From Palsa-1392 sp036493915 (GTDB lineage: Bacteria; Verrucomicrobiota; Verrucomicrobiia; Chthoniobacterales; UBA10450): a DNA stretch of 27,426 bases. Both the position numbers and the translations under genes were made by a program. Under the pieces are notes generated by a model that worked only from the letters and a program-made list of their open reading frames with translations, ran no database searches and had not been told where the DNA came from. The stretch covers positions 1 through 27,426 of the forward strand of contig DASXPA010000010.1 in NCBI GenBank assembly GCA_036493915.1, in the 5' to 3' direction. This document shows positions 1-7,414 of this stretch, piece by piece (position 1 is the first letter of the stretch; each line of letters starts with the position of its first letter).

Positions 1-10
1 GCCCGCCAGC

Positions 11-1147
11 ATGCCCGCACTTCTCGCTCTCGAAGACGGCCGGATTTTCGAGGGCGAATCTTTTGGCGCTTCAGGCAGCTGCGTCGGCGAGATCTGCTTC
101 AACACTTCCATGACCGGCTACCAGGAGGTGCTGACCGATCCGTCCTATCGCGGACAGATCGTGGCCATGACCTATCCGCTCATCGGCAACTACGGCACGA
201 ACGCCGCCGACGCCGAAAGTTGTCAGCCGCATGTTCGCGGATTCGTCATCGAGGAACTGAGCAAGATCGCGAGCAATTGGCGGGCGGAAATTTCCCTCGA
301 GGAATACCTGCGCCGCTGGAATATCCCGGGCGCGCAGGGGATCGACACCCGCGCTCTCACCCGGCACCTGCGCACGCGCGGAGCGATGAAAGCTTGCCTA
401 ACAACGGAGGAGATTTTTCCCCAAGAAGCTGTCCGCCGCGCGGTCGAAGGACCAGGTGTGATCGGGATGGATTTCGTCCGCGAAGTGACCGCCCCCGCCA
501 CCTACCAATGGGATCCGGACGACCAATCGAGCGTGGCCTGGACGCTGGCGACCAGCCGCCGGAAGGAACTGCCGCCGATCCGCCATCGCATTGTCGCCTA
601 CGATTTTGGGATAAAGGAAAACATCCTGCGCCGGCTGCGGCAGCACGGTTTTGCTGTCACCGTCGTGCCCGCGACGACTTCGGCCGAGGAGGTTCTCACG
701 CTGAAGCCGGAGGGCATTTTTCTTTCCAACGGGCCGGGCGATCCGGCGGTGCTCAATTACGCGCACGAGGCGGTGCGGGATCTGATGGGGAAGAGCCCGA
801 TCTTCGGAATTTGCCTCGGTCACCAAGTGCTTGGCTACGCCTTTGGCGGGCGCACTTTTAAACTAAAGTTTGGCCATCGCGGTGGGAACCAGCCGGTCAA
901 AGACCTCGCCACCGGTAAGGTTGCGATCACTTCGCAAAATCACGGGTTCGCTGTCGATCCCGGCTCCTTGCCTAACGAGATCGAAGTGACCCACGTCAAC
1001 TTGAACGACGGCACCGTCGAAGGATTGCGCCATCGCGATCTGCCGATCTTCAGTGTGCAATACCATCCCGAGGCGGCGCCTGGACCGCACGACGCGAGTT
1101 ATTTTTTCGCGGATTTTGCCCGTTTGCTCGAGGGAAAAGAAAAATAA
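11..1147 (+). CDS. carA: Carbamoyl-phosphate synthase, small (glutaminase) subunit
   Basis: This 378-residue protein hydrolyses glutamine and passes ammonia to the large subunit CarB, which makes carbamoyl phosphate for pyrimidine and arginine synthesis. The length is normal for the family. The N-terminal CarA domain opens with LALEDGRIFEG and carries TSMTGYQEVLTDPSY. The C-terminal class I glutamine amidotransferase domain has the GPGDP turn, the nucleophile elbow GICLGHQ (Cys268) and the HPE motif (His352, Glu354), so the catalytic triad is intact. The start is the first ATG in the window and gives the usual family N-terminus; only 10 bases lie upstream, so neither its RBS nor the preceding gene can be seen. 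carB is not downstream in this window. Two copies of the GCCTAAC word fall inside the gene (396 and 970). Confidence 0.96.
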   Translation: MPALLALEDGRIFEGESFGASGSCVGEICFNTSMTGYQEVLTDPSYRGQIVAMTYPLIGNYGTNAADAESCQPHVRGFVIEELSKIASNWRAEISLEEYLRRWNIPGAQGIDTRALTRHLRTRGAMKACLTTEEIFPQEAVRRAVEGPGVIGMDFVREVTAPATYQWDPDDQSSVAWTLATSRRKELPPIRHRIVAYDFGIKENILRRLRQHGFAVTVVPATTSAEEVLTLKPEGIFLSNGPGDPAVLNYAHEAVRDLMGKSPIFGICLGHQVLGYAFGGRTFKLKFGHRGGNQPVKDLATGKVAITSQNHGFAVDPGSLPNEIEVTHVNLNDGTVEGLRHRDLPIFSVQYHPEAAPGPHDASYFFADFARLLEGKEK

Positions 1148-1241
1148 CCCGGCGCAACGAGGGCCCTAAGCCCGGCCCGCAGCGGCCGTTCGACCCCTCG
1201 CCGCAGGTCATCGCCCGGGTACAACCGCGTTCGACAAAGGA

Positions 1242-1270
1242 TTGACCGACGGCTTTTTAGGGCAGACACT
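1242..1270 (+). promoter_or_regulatory. Possible sigma-70-like promoter before the exported Cys/His protein
   Basis: TTGACC at 1242-1247 matches the -35 consensus at five of six positions. After 17 bases comes GACACT (1265-1270), which matches TATAAT at only three positions. The location, about 40 bases before the preferred start at 1310, is sensible after the carA stop. The weak -10 makes this tentative. Confidence 0.25.
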
Positions 1271-1309
1271 TGCCGCATGTATTTACACGAAGAGAGAGTC
1301 CCGAAATGG

Positions 1310-1681
1310 ATGAGAGCGGCGGTGACGCTGACTTTCACAGCTGCGCTTGCCACCTCGCCGTTGGCCTTCGCGGCCGAACAGAGTAACGATAGTGACGCGC
1401 AGGCGAACAAGGAAGTGACCGGCGAAATCGTCGACATGATGTGCTACGTCGATCACGGGGCCAAAGGTGCGAAACACGCCGAGTGCGCCGAGAAGTGCAT
1501 CAAAAGCGGCGGTCCTGTTGGCATCCTCAGCAATGGCAAAGCAATTCTCGTCATTGGTGAACACAAGCCGATCAACGACGAACTCGCGCCCTTGGCGGGC
1601 AAGACGGTTACCTTGAAGGGCAAGATGGTCGAAAACGGCGGCGTCAGCATGCTCGAGAACACCGAGATCGTTAAGAAATAG
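1310..1681 (+). CDS. Small exported protein with a Cys/His cluster, function unknown
   Basis: A 123-residue protein I cannot assign to a named family. It begins with a clear signal peptide (MRAAVTLTFTAALATSPLAFA, likely cleaved after Ala-Phe-Ala), so the mature protein should be periplasmic. The mature part starts with an acidic stretch and then EVTGEIVDMMCY, followed by the ordered residues Cys45, His49, His56, Cys59 and Cys63 (C-x3-H-x6-H-x2-C-x3-C). This looks like a metal- or heme-binding site, or a redox pair. The C-terminal half (KTVTLKGKMVENGGVSMLE) has the beta-strand pattern of an OB-like fold. An in-frame ATG exists at 1277, but 1310 is preferred because it begins the signal peptide and has a purine-rich GAAGAGAGAG about 10 bases upstream. 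A hairpin terminator follows the stop, so it is probably monocistronic. Confidence 0.8.
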   Translation: MRAAVTLTFTAALATSPLAFAAEQSNDSDAQANKEVTGEIVDMMCYVDHGAKGAKHAECAEKCIKSGGPVGILSNGKAILVIGEHKPINDELAPLAGKTVTLKGKMVENGGVSMLENTEIVKK

Positions 1682-1691
1682 TTCGTTAGGC

Positions 1692-1740
1692 AAAAAGGAC
1701 GCGCCGGCTTCGGTTCTCCGGAACTCCCGCGCGTTTTTTT
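1692..1740 (+). terminator. Intrinsic terminator after the exported Cys/His protein
   Basis: ACGCGC (1699-1704) pairs with GCGCGT (1729-1734), and seven T follow through 1740. The stem can be lengthened by G-T and A-T pairs between AAAAAGG (1692-1698) and the T run. The A run on the left means it could also act on the minus strand. The loop of about 24 bases is long for an intrinsic terminator. Confidence 0.55.
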
Positions 1741-1785
1741 GCGTACCCCGATCGCGATCGGAGCGGCAACTGCAGCAGAGGAAGC

Positions 1786-2610
1786 ATGCAAACGGTAAAG
1801 TTTTCGGATGGCACCGCCGTGCCCGTGCTTGGCCAGGGCACCTGGCAAATGGGTGAGCGCTGGTTTCGGCGGCGCAAGGAGATTGCCTCTTTGCGTCTCG
1901 GAATCGATCTTGGCCTCACCTGCATCGACACTGCCGAGAGCTATGGCGACGGCGGCTCCGAGCGGCTTGTTGGTGAAGCAATCGCTGGAGTGCGCGATCA
2001 GGTTTTTCTCGTTACCAAGGTTTCCGCGTTCAACGCCACCCGGAGTGCGCTGCCGGTCTCATGCGAAGGGAGTTTAGAACGCCTCGGTGTGGACGTGATC
2101 GATCTTTATCTGGTGCATTGTCGCGGAGAAGTGCCCCTGGATGAAACGGTGGCTGCCTTGGGTAAGCTGCGGGCCGAAGGAAAAATTCGGCGCTGGGGCG
2201 TCTCGAATTTCGACGTTGGCGATCTGGAAGCCCTCGGTGACGCGAAGTGCGCCGCCGATCAGGTGCTCTACCATCCGGAAGCGCGCGGGATCGAATTCGA
2301 CCTCTTGCCGTGGTGTCGCGAACATCACCTGCCGGTGATGATCTATTCGCCGCTCGGTCAGGCGGGCCGATTGTTGCGGCAGAAGGTGCTGCTTGCCATC
2401 GCTCACGAACACGGCGTCACGGCTGCGCAGGTCTCGCTCGCCTGGGGACTGCGGCAGCCCGGCGTCATCTCGATTCCGAAGGCGGCTCATCCCGGGCACG
2501 TCCGCGCAAACGCGGCCGCTCTCAATCTCTGCCTAACGAAAGAAGATTTTGCCCGGATCGACGCCGCCCTCCCGCCGCCTAACGAAAAGCAGCCGCTCAT
2601 CATCTGGTGA
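1786..2610 (+). CDS. Aldo/keto reductase
   Basis: A 274-residue NADPH-dependent aldo/keto reductase of the (beta/alpha)8-barrel superfamily, expected to be cytosolic and to reduce an aldehyde or ketone; the substrate cannot be told from sequence. The catalytic tetrad is complete: Asp48 and Tyr53 in CIDTAESYGDGGSE, Lys78 in LVTKVSA, and His111 in DLYLVHCR. WGVSNF and the C-terminal cofactor motif SIPKAAHPGHVRAN are also present. The start has a good Shine-Dalgarno (GAGGAA about 6 bases upstream). It stands between a terminator and a convergent minus-strand gene, so it is probably transcribed alone. Two GCCTAACGA words lie near the 3' end (2531 and 2577), encoding C-L-T and P-N-E. Confidence 0.93.
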   Translation: MQTVKFSDGTAVPVLGQGTWQMGERWFRRRKEIASLRLGIDLGLTCIDTAESYGDGGSERLVGEAIAGVRDQVFLVTKVSAFNATRSALPVSCEGSLERLGVDVIDLYLVHCRGEVPLDETVAALGKLRAEGKIRRWGVSNFDVGDLEALGDAKCAADQVLYHPEARGIEFDLLPWCREHHLPVMIYSPLGQAGRLLRQKVLLAIAHEHGVTAAQVSLAWGLRQPGVISIPKAAHPGHVRANAAALNLCLTKEDFARIDAALPPPNEKQPLIIW

Positions 2611-2654
2611 GGTAGCATTGCCAAAGCGCGACAAGGTGCGCGCTTTCTGCTCGC

Positions 2655-3113
2655 CTATTTCACCGGAGCGGGAACCGGAATAACTAGCTTGCCATCCTTT
2701 TCCGCGATGAAGTTTTCGTTCGTGCTCGTGGAGCTGCCATTGGCGTCCTTCGTTTCCACCGTCATCACCAGCGTCTTCGTCGGCTTGAGCGGCAGGCAGA
2801 GTTTTGCGCCGCCAGGGCCATCTTGGATCTCGGCCGCTTTCTTTGCATCGTCGGGCGTAAGGTCGACCAGTGCGATCTTCGAGACCTTGCCGCCCGCGCC
2901 GTTGCTCATCATCATCTTGTAGAAGCCGAGCGCCATCGGATCAGCCCCATCGGTGTAGAGAAATGACTCGAGCGTCGCCGTATCCTTCGCTTCAAAGGCG
3001 GCTTTGTATTTATCAGTAAACGCCTTCTCCTCGGCAGGAGTGGCGCCGGAGAGGGCAACAGGCACAAGACAGAGAAAGAGCAAAAGTGGAGCGGTGAGGA
3101 GCTTGGCTTTCAT
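2655..3113 (-). CDS. Small exported protein, function unknown
   Basis: A 152-residue protein with a clear signal peptide (MKAKLLTAPLLLFLCLVPVALSG), convergent with the aldo/keto reductase. The mature part begins TPAEEKAFTDKYKAAFEAKD, an amphipathic helix recalling the first helix of small periplasmic NTF2-like (SnoaL-type) proteins that start with a lysine-rich helix and a 'DTATLESFLYTDG' turn. That resemblance is only suggestive. The C-terminus is proline-rich (VIPVPAPVK). The frame is open up to 3164, but the ATG at 3113 is chosen because it starts the signal peptide; no strong Shine-Dalgarno is visible. No membrane segment follows the signal peptide. Confidence 0.75.
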   Translation of the reverse strand: MKAKLLTAPLLLFLCLVPVALSGATPAEEKAFTDKYKAAFEAKDTATLESFLYTDGADPMALGFYKMMMSNGAGGKVSKIALVDLTPDDAKKAAEIQDGPGGAKLCLPLKPTKTLVMTVETKDANGSSTSTNENFIAEKDGKLVIPVPAPVK

Positions 3114-3263
3114 AGGTAATTCGTGAAGGCTGAAGTTGTTAGCGAACCGGACTTGACCAGGCAAGCAAATTCCCTTCAGCGTTTCTAATCATCCTTCACT
3201 GGCGATGGGGAAAAATTCTTTGCCGGTCCAGCTTTCGCGCGCAAAGTGCAACGCGCGCTTCGC

Positions 3264-4451
3264 ATGAACATTCACGAGTATCAAGCCAAGGAACTGTTGC
3301 AAAAATTCGGCGCCGCAACCACGCGCGGCCGGGTGGCTCAGACGCCGGATGAAGCCGAGAAAATTGCGCGCGAAATAGGGCCGAAAGAGATCGTGGTCAA
3401 GGCGCAAGTCCACGCTGGCGGGCGTGGAAAGGGGACGTTCCAGAATGGCTTCAAAGGCGGTGTGCATGTTGTGAAGTCGCCCGAGGAAGTGCGCCAAGTC
3501 GCGAGCAAAATGCTCGGGCAGACGCTCGTCACTCATCAAACCGGCGCGGCCGGCCGGGTCGTTAATCAGGTGCTCATAGCTGAGTCGGCCGACATCGCGC
3601 GCGAGATTTATTTTGCCATCCTCCTCGATCGCGCGACGGCGGCGCCGCTCGTTGTCGCGAGCACGGAGGGCGGTGTGGAAATCGAAACTGTCGCCGAGAA
3701 ATCGCCCGAGAAAATCATCCGCGAGCCAGTGCATCCGCTCGCCGGATTGCAACCTTTTCAAACCCGCAAATTGGCGAAGCAGCTCGGGTTTAAATCCGAT
3801 CAGATCAAACCGGCGGCGAAGCTTTTCAGCGCGCTCTATCGCACCTTTATCGAATCGGATTGCTCGATGGTGGAAGTGAATCCACTTGTCGTCACGAAAA
3901 CTGGAGAAGTCCTCGCGCTCGACGCCAAGTTTAACTTCGACGACAACGCGCTTTACCGGCATCCCGAGATCGCTGCGATGCGCGACATCGCCGAAGAGGA
4001 TCCACGCGAAGTCGAAGCCTCCAAGCACGGCCTCAACTACATCGGCCTCGACGGCAACATCGCCTGTCTCGTTAATGGCGCCGGCCTCGCCATGGCGACG
4101 ATGGACATCATCAAATTTTACGGCGGCAGCCCCGCCAACTTCCTCGATGTCGGCGGGAGCGCGACCGAGGAACAGGTCACTGAAGCCTTCAAAATCCTCG
4201 TCGCCGACAAGCGAGTTGAAGCCATTCTCGTCAACATCTTCGGCGGCATCGCGAAATGCGACGTGATCGCCCAGGGCATTATCGCCGCCGCGCGGACGGT
4301 GAAACTTTCCGTTCCTTTGGTCGTTAGGCTGGAAGGAACCAATGTCGACGCCGGGAAGAAATTGATCGCCGAGAGCGGCCTCGCTGTCATCGCCGCGGAC
4401 AACCTGGCCGATGCCGCGGAAAAAGCAGTGCAGGCTGCGAAGCAAAAATGA
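3264..4451 (+). CDS. sucC: Succinate-CoA ligase (ADP-forming), beta subunit
   Basis: A 395-residue TCA-cycle enzyme subunit that, with SucD, interconverts succinyl-CoA and succinate with formation of a nucleoside triphosphate. It opens with the signature MNIHEYQAKELLQKFG. The ATP-grasp domain (KAQVHAGGRGKG, residues about 46-57) is followed by MVEVNPLVVTK. The C-terminal CoA-ligase domain carries FLDVGGSATEEQVTEAFKIL and VNIFGGIAKCDVIAQGI. An earlier in-frame ATG at 3246 would add six residues not seen in the family. The last bases overlap the next start (ATGA), so the first VOC gene is probably translationally coupled. It heads the cluster sucC-VOC-VOC-sucD-gltA. One GTTAGGC word at 4323 encodes Val-Arg in VPLVVRLEGTN. 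Confidence 0.97.
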   Translation: MNIHEYQAKELLQKFGAATTRGRVAQTPDEAEKIAREIGPKEIVVKAQVHAGGRGKGTFQNGFKGGVHVVKSPEEVRQVASKMLGQTLVTHQTGAAGRVVNQVLIAESADIAREIYFAILLDRATAAPLVVASTEGGVEIETVAEKSPEKIIREPVHPLAGLQPFQTRKLAKQLGFKSDQIKPAAKLFSALYRTFIESDCSMVEVNPLVVTKTGEVLALDAKFNFDDNALYRHPEIAAMRDIAEEDPREVEASKHGLNYIGLDGNIACLVNGAGLAMATMDIIKFYGGSPANFLDVGGSATEEQVTEAFKILVADKRVEAILVNIFGGIAKCDVIAQGIIAAARTVKLSVPLVVRLEGTNVDAGKKLIAESGLAVIAADNLADAAEKAVQAAKQK

Positions 4452-4828
4452 AAGTCCGCAAACTCGCCTTTGTTGGCATTCCAGTGACCGACGTAAAACG
4501 AGCGCGCGCTTTTTACGAAGGCGTCCTCAGTCTGCAGGTGTCGGACGAGATGATGGATGGCAACTGGATCGAATATGAGCTCGGTGGCAGCACGCTCGCC
4601 ATCGCCAGTGTTGGCGAAAGCTGGACGCCTTCCGATCAGGGTGCCGCCGCCGCGCTCGAAGTGGAAAATTTGGACGAGTCGATTGAGAAACTAGAGGTCG
4701 CCGGCATCCGGTTCGCCGCTGAGCCGTTCGAGACGCCCTGTTGTCGCATGGCGGTCGTGCAGGATCCGGACGGGAACAAAATCATCATCCACAAGTTAAA
4801 ACCAGAAGACGAGAAAGGCCCCTGCTAA
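4448..4828 (+). CDS. VOC (glyoxalase/bleomycin-resistance fold) protein 1
   Basis: A 126-residue single-chain vicinal-oxygen-chelate protein. The first beta-alpha-beta-beta-beta unit contains KLAFVGIPVTDVKRARAFYEGVLSL. The second carries the typical ending CRMAVVQDPDGNKIIIHK, whose Asp-Pro-[DE]-Gly-Asn is the family hallmark. VOC proteins include metal-dependent lyases, dioxygenases, epimerases and antibiotic-binding proteins; nothing here fixes the activity. The usual first-strand metal His is absent (Val-Gly-Ile instead), while Glu and His candidates remain in later strands. It overlaps the sucC stop by ATGA and the next VOC gene by TAATG. It is likely a paralogue of its neighbour (shared start pattern, shared PDGNK end). 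Confidence 0.9.
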   Translation: MKVRKLAFVGIPVTDVKRARAFYEGVLSLQVSDEMMDGNWIEYELGGSTLAIASVGESWTPSDQGAAAALEVENLDESIEKLEVAGIRFAAEPFETPCCRMAVVQDPDGNKIIIHKLKPEDEKGPC

Positions 4829-5184
4829 TGATCAAGGAAGTTGCTTTTGTTGCGATCGCTGTTTCCGATTTCGAGCGCGCCCGAAAATTTTACGAAGAGA
4901 CGCTGGAACTAAAGCCGGATTCGGCGCCGGGAGATTTTCCGTGGGCGGAATACACGATCGGTGGCACGACCATCGGCGTGGGCCAGCATCCTGCCTGGCA
5001 GCCGTCGCGCGATGGGACCACGATCGCGTTTGAAGTCGACGACATGGACCAGGCGATCGCGACGTTGAAAGAGCGCGGCGTCAGCTTCGACATGGAAAAG
5101 ACCGAAACGCCGGTCTGCTGGATGGCGCAGTTCCGCGACCCGGACGGCAACAAGCTCGTCGTGCACAAACGCAAAACCGCCTAA
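4828..5184 (+). CDS. VOC (glyoxalase/bleomycin-resistance fold) protein 2
   Basis: A 118-residue VOC-fold protein beginning MIKEVAFVAIAVSDFERARKFYEE and ending FRDPDGNKLVVHKRK, clearly related to the preceding gene. The start at 4828 overlaps the previous stop (TAATG) and has GAGAAAGG about 9 bases upstream, so coupled translation is likely; longer in-frame extensions upstream are shadows of the first VOC gene. Its stop codon lies within a copy of GCCTAACGA (5179-5187). As with its neighbour, the family is certain and the substrate unknown. Being inside the succinate-CoA ligase cluster suggests a role near CoA-ester metabolism (methylmalonyl-CoA epimerase is a VOC protein), but the sequence does not show that specifically. 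Confidence 0.9.
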   Translation: MIKEVAFVAIAVSDFERARKFYEETLELKPDSAPGDFPWAEYTIGGTTIGVGQHPAWQPSRDGTTIAFEVDDMDQAIATLKERGVSFDMEKTETPVCWMAQFRDPDGNKLVVHKRKTA

Positions 5185-5206
5185 CGAATTTGATCTCTAA
5201 GGAAAG

Positions 5207-5262
5207 CAGGAACGCAGGAAGAAATTTGGAAGCCAGAAAGCTCTGGATTGCTTCTGTTCCTG
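5207..5262 (+). repeat. Imperfect inverted repeat between VOC protein 2 and sucD
   Basis: CAGGAAC (5207-5213) pairs with GTTCCTG (5256-5262). Inside lies a smaller hairpin, CCAGA (5233-5237) with TCTGG (5242-5246) around the loop AAGC. The whole fills the gap of about 100 bases before sucD and ends 22 bases before its start. It may be a degenerate dispersed palindrome or an RNA structure affecting sucD translation. Confidence 0.45.
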
Positions 5263-5284
5263 GTTGCCCCGGTTCCAAACAAAT

Positions 5285-6166
5285 ATGTCAGTTTTAGTCG
5301 ATAAAAATACTCGGCTTTGTGTGCAGGGAATCACCGGCAGCGCCGGCGGTTTTCACGCGCGGCAGTGCATGGAATACGGCACCCATGTCGTCGCCGGTGT
5401 CACGCCCGGGAAAGGCGGCCAGAAGTTCGACGAGAAAGTTCCCGTCTTCGACACCGTCTGGGAGGCGCGTGAGGAGACCGGCTGCAACGTCTCAGTTATC
5501 TTCGTTCCGGCGGCGGGCGCGGCGGATGGAATTTTGGAAGCGGTCGATGCCGGTGTCGAGCTCGTCATCTGCATCACCGAAGGCATCCCAGTCGTCGACA
5601 TGATGCGGGTGAAAGCGCAAATGCTTGGTAAGGACTCGCGGCTCATCGGCCCGAATTGTCCGGGCATCATCACCCCAGGCGAATGCAAGATCGGCATCAT
5701 GCCCGGTTACATTCACAAACCGGGCGGCGTCGGTGTCATCTCGCGCAGCGGCACGCTCACTTATGAAGCGGTCTGGCAGCTGACTTCGCGCGGGATGGGT
5801 CAATCGACCTGCATCGGGATCGGCGGCGATCCGATCAACGGCATGTCGCACCTCGATGCGGTGAAACTTTTCAACGACGATCCGAAGACCGACGCGATGA
5901 TTTTGATTGGCGAAATCGGCGGCTCCGCAGAGGAGGAAGCCGCCGCCTGGATCGAGAAAAATTGCGACAAACCAGTCGCAGCCTTTATTGCCGGAGCGAC
6001 CGCACCGCCGGGACGTCGCATGGGCCACGCCGGCGCCATTGTCTCTGGCGGAAAGGGAACGGCCGCGGGCAAGATCGAGGCGCTGAAAGCGGCCGGCATC
6101 GCCGTCGCCGATACGCCAGCGACGATGGCGGACACTTTGATAAAGCAGATGGGAGGACGAAAGTAA
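5285..6166 (+). CDS. sucD: Succinate-CoA ligase (ADP-forming), alpha subunit
   Basis: A 293-residue partner of SucC that binds CoA and carries the phosphohistidine. The CoA-binding Rossmann domain starts MSVLVDKNTRLCVQGITGSAGGFHARQ (first part of the protein). LIGPNCPGIITPGECKIGIMPG and the central GVISRSGTLTYEA follow. The phosphorylated His is His248 in the sequence MGHAGAIVSGGKGTAAGK, matching the known family position. The ATG at 5285 gives the family N-terminus; an in-frame ATG 21 bases earlier is less likely. It is separated from sucC by two VOC genes, an unusual arrangement because sucC and sucD normally adjoin. gltA starts 4 bases after its stop. Confidence 0.97.
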   Translation: MSVLVDKNTRLCVQGITGSAGGFHARQCMEYGTHVVAGVTPGKGGQKFDEKVPVFDTVWEAREETGCNVSVIFVPAAGAADGILEAVDAGVELVICITEGIPVVDMMRVKAQMLGKDSRLIGPNCPGIITPGECKIGIMPGYIHKPGGVGVISRSGTLTYEAVWQLTSRGMGQSTCIGIGGDPINGMSHLDAVKLFNDDPKTDAMILIGEIGGSAEEEAAAWIEKNCDKPVAAFIAGATAPPGRRMGHAGAIVSGGKGTAAGKIEALKAAGIAVADTPATMADTLIKQMGGRK

Positions 6167-6170
6167 GGCA

Positions 6171-7301
6171 ATGCCAGTAACAGCAAAAGGACTCGAAGGA
6201 ATCATCGCGAACAGCACGCGACTCAGCGCCGTGATCGGCGACAAGGGTCAGCTCATTTACGCCGGCTACGACATCAATGAGCTGGCCGGAAAAGTCAGCT
6301 ACGAAGAGGTCGTTTACCTGCTTTGGAACAACAAGTTGCCTAACCGCGCAGAGCTCGAAAACTGCCGTGACACCCTGCGTTCGCAACGGCAGTTGCCGCA
6401 GGACGTCACCGATTTCCTGAAGAAGGCTCCGAAAAAGGCGGAGCCAATGGATGTCATCCGCACCGCGGTTTCCATGCTCGGGGTTTACGATCCGACGATG
6501 GACAAGCCAGCGACGCCTGAGCTGAACAAGAATCGCGCGCGCAGCATCACGGCGAAGATCGGCGTCATCGCCGCTTACTTCCATCGCGCGCGTCAAGGCA
6601 AAGACCTGCCGCCGGTGCGCGATGATCTCGGCGAAGCGGCACATTTTCTCTATCTCATGAGCGGCGAAGCGCCCTCGCAGGAGGCGGCTGAGACGCTTGA
6701 CGTCGCCTTCGTCCTCCATGCCGATCACGGGACGAATGCTTCGACCTTCAGCGCGCGCGTCACGATCGCGACCTTGAGCGATATCTATTCCGCGATCACA
6801 TCGGCGATCGGCACGCTCAAAGGACCGCTCCACGGCGGCGCGAATGAAGGCGTTATCCAAATGCTCGAAGAGATCGGAAGCGAAGACAAAGTCGACGCTT
6901 ACATCGAGAAGAAGCTGGCAAACAAAGAGAAGATCATGGGCATCGGTCACCGCGTCTATAAGACGCTCGACCCGCGCGCGCCGCACTTGCAGCGGATGGC
7001 GGTGAAACTGAGCGCGCAGCTCGGCGATCCGAAATGGATCAACATGTCCGAGCGAATCGCGAAGTTGATGAAGGAAAAGAAGAACCTGAACGCGAACGTC
7101 GATTTCTATTCTGCGACTGTTTACTATTCGTTAGGCATTCCGACCGATCTCTTCACGCCGGTCTTTGCGATCGCGCGTTGCTCCGGCTGGTGTGCGCACA
7201 TCCTGGAGCAACTCGAGGACAACCGCCTCTATCGTCCGCTGAGCGAATACGTCGGCGAGCCGGTCGGGAAGAAAGTCGTTCCGCTCAGCGAGCGGCCGTA
7301 G
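6171..7301 (+). CDS. gltA: Citrate synthase
   Basis: A 376-residue enzyme condensing acetyl-CoA and oxaloacetate. The catalytic residues are all in place: His221 in GPLHGGANEG, His260 in GIGHRVYK, and Asp311 in NVDFYSATVYYSLGIP. The C-terminal CoA/citrate contact region reads ARCSGWCAHILEQLEDNRLYRP. The length and the N-terminus (KGLEGIIANSTRLSAVIGDKGQLIYAGYDI) fit the shorter citrate synthases rather than the NADH-regulated enterobacterial type, which has an extra N-terminal domain. Only 4 bases separate it from sucD, and AAGTAAGG in front of the ATG can serve as RBS. It is the last gene of the TCA cluster and is followed at once by a palindromic repeat. One TCGTTAGGC (7128) encodes Ser-Leu-Gly. 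Confidence 0.96.
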   Translation: MPVTAKGLEGIIANSTRLSAVIGDKGQLIYAGYDINELAGKVSYEEVVYLLWNNKLPNRAELENCRDTLRSQRQLPQDVTDFLKKAPKKAEPMDVIRTAVSMLGVYDPTMDKPATPELNKNRARSITAKIGVIAAYFHRARQGKDLPPVRDDLGEAAHFLYLMSGEAPSQEAAETLDVAFVLHADHGTNASTFSARVTIATLSDIYSAITSAIGTLKGPLHGGANEGVIQMLEEIGSEDKVDAYIEKKLANKEKIMGIGHRVYKTLDPRAPHLQRMAVKLSAQLGDPKWINMSERIAKLMKEKKNLNANVDFYSATVYYSLGIPTDLFTPVFAIARCSGWCAHILEQLEDNRLYRPLSEYVGEPVGKKVVPLSERP

Positions 7302-7367
7302 TTGTAGCCCGGGGTGAGCCCGGGCGCTTCATTCCGCCAGCCGGGATCACCGAACCCGGCTACAACT
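7300..7367 (+). repeat. REP-like double hairpin with terminal inverted repeats after gltA
   Basis: A nested palindrome of 68 bases. The outer arms are AGTTGTAGCC (7300-7309) and GGCTACAACT (7358-7367), a perfect 10-base inverted repeat. Inside are two GC-rich hairpins: GCCCGGG (7307-7313) with CCCGGGC (7319-7325), and GCCGGG (7340-7345) with CCCGGC (7355-7360). The left arm begins at the last base of the gltA stop. It has no T run, so it is more like a REP/BIME unit or miniature mobile element than a classical terminator, although it could block 3' exonucleases or transcription. Confidence 0.75.
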
Positions 7368-7414
7368 CACCGTAAATTGCGGCTCCAACCTTCACCGCTT
7401 ATCTGTTGCTTCCG

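Noticed and set aside
1161..1178. GC-rich palindrome after carA as a terminator
   Set aside because: GGGCC...GGCCC is a short stem without a T run; it may be chance in a GC-rich stretch.
3189..4445. Long open frame of 418 codons antisense to sucC
   Set aside because: It mirrors a highly conserved gene, lacks recognisable domains, and long antisense frames are common in GC-rich genes.
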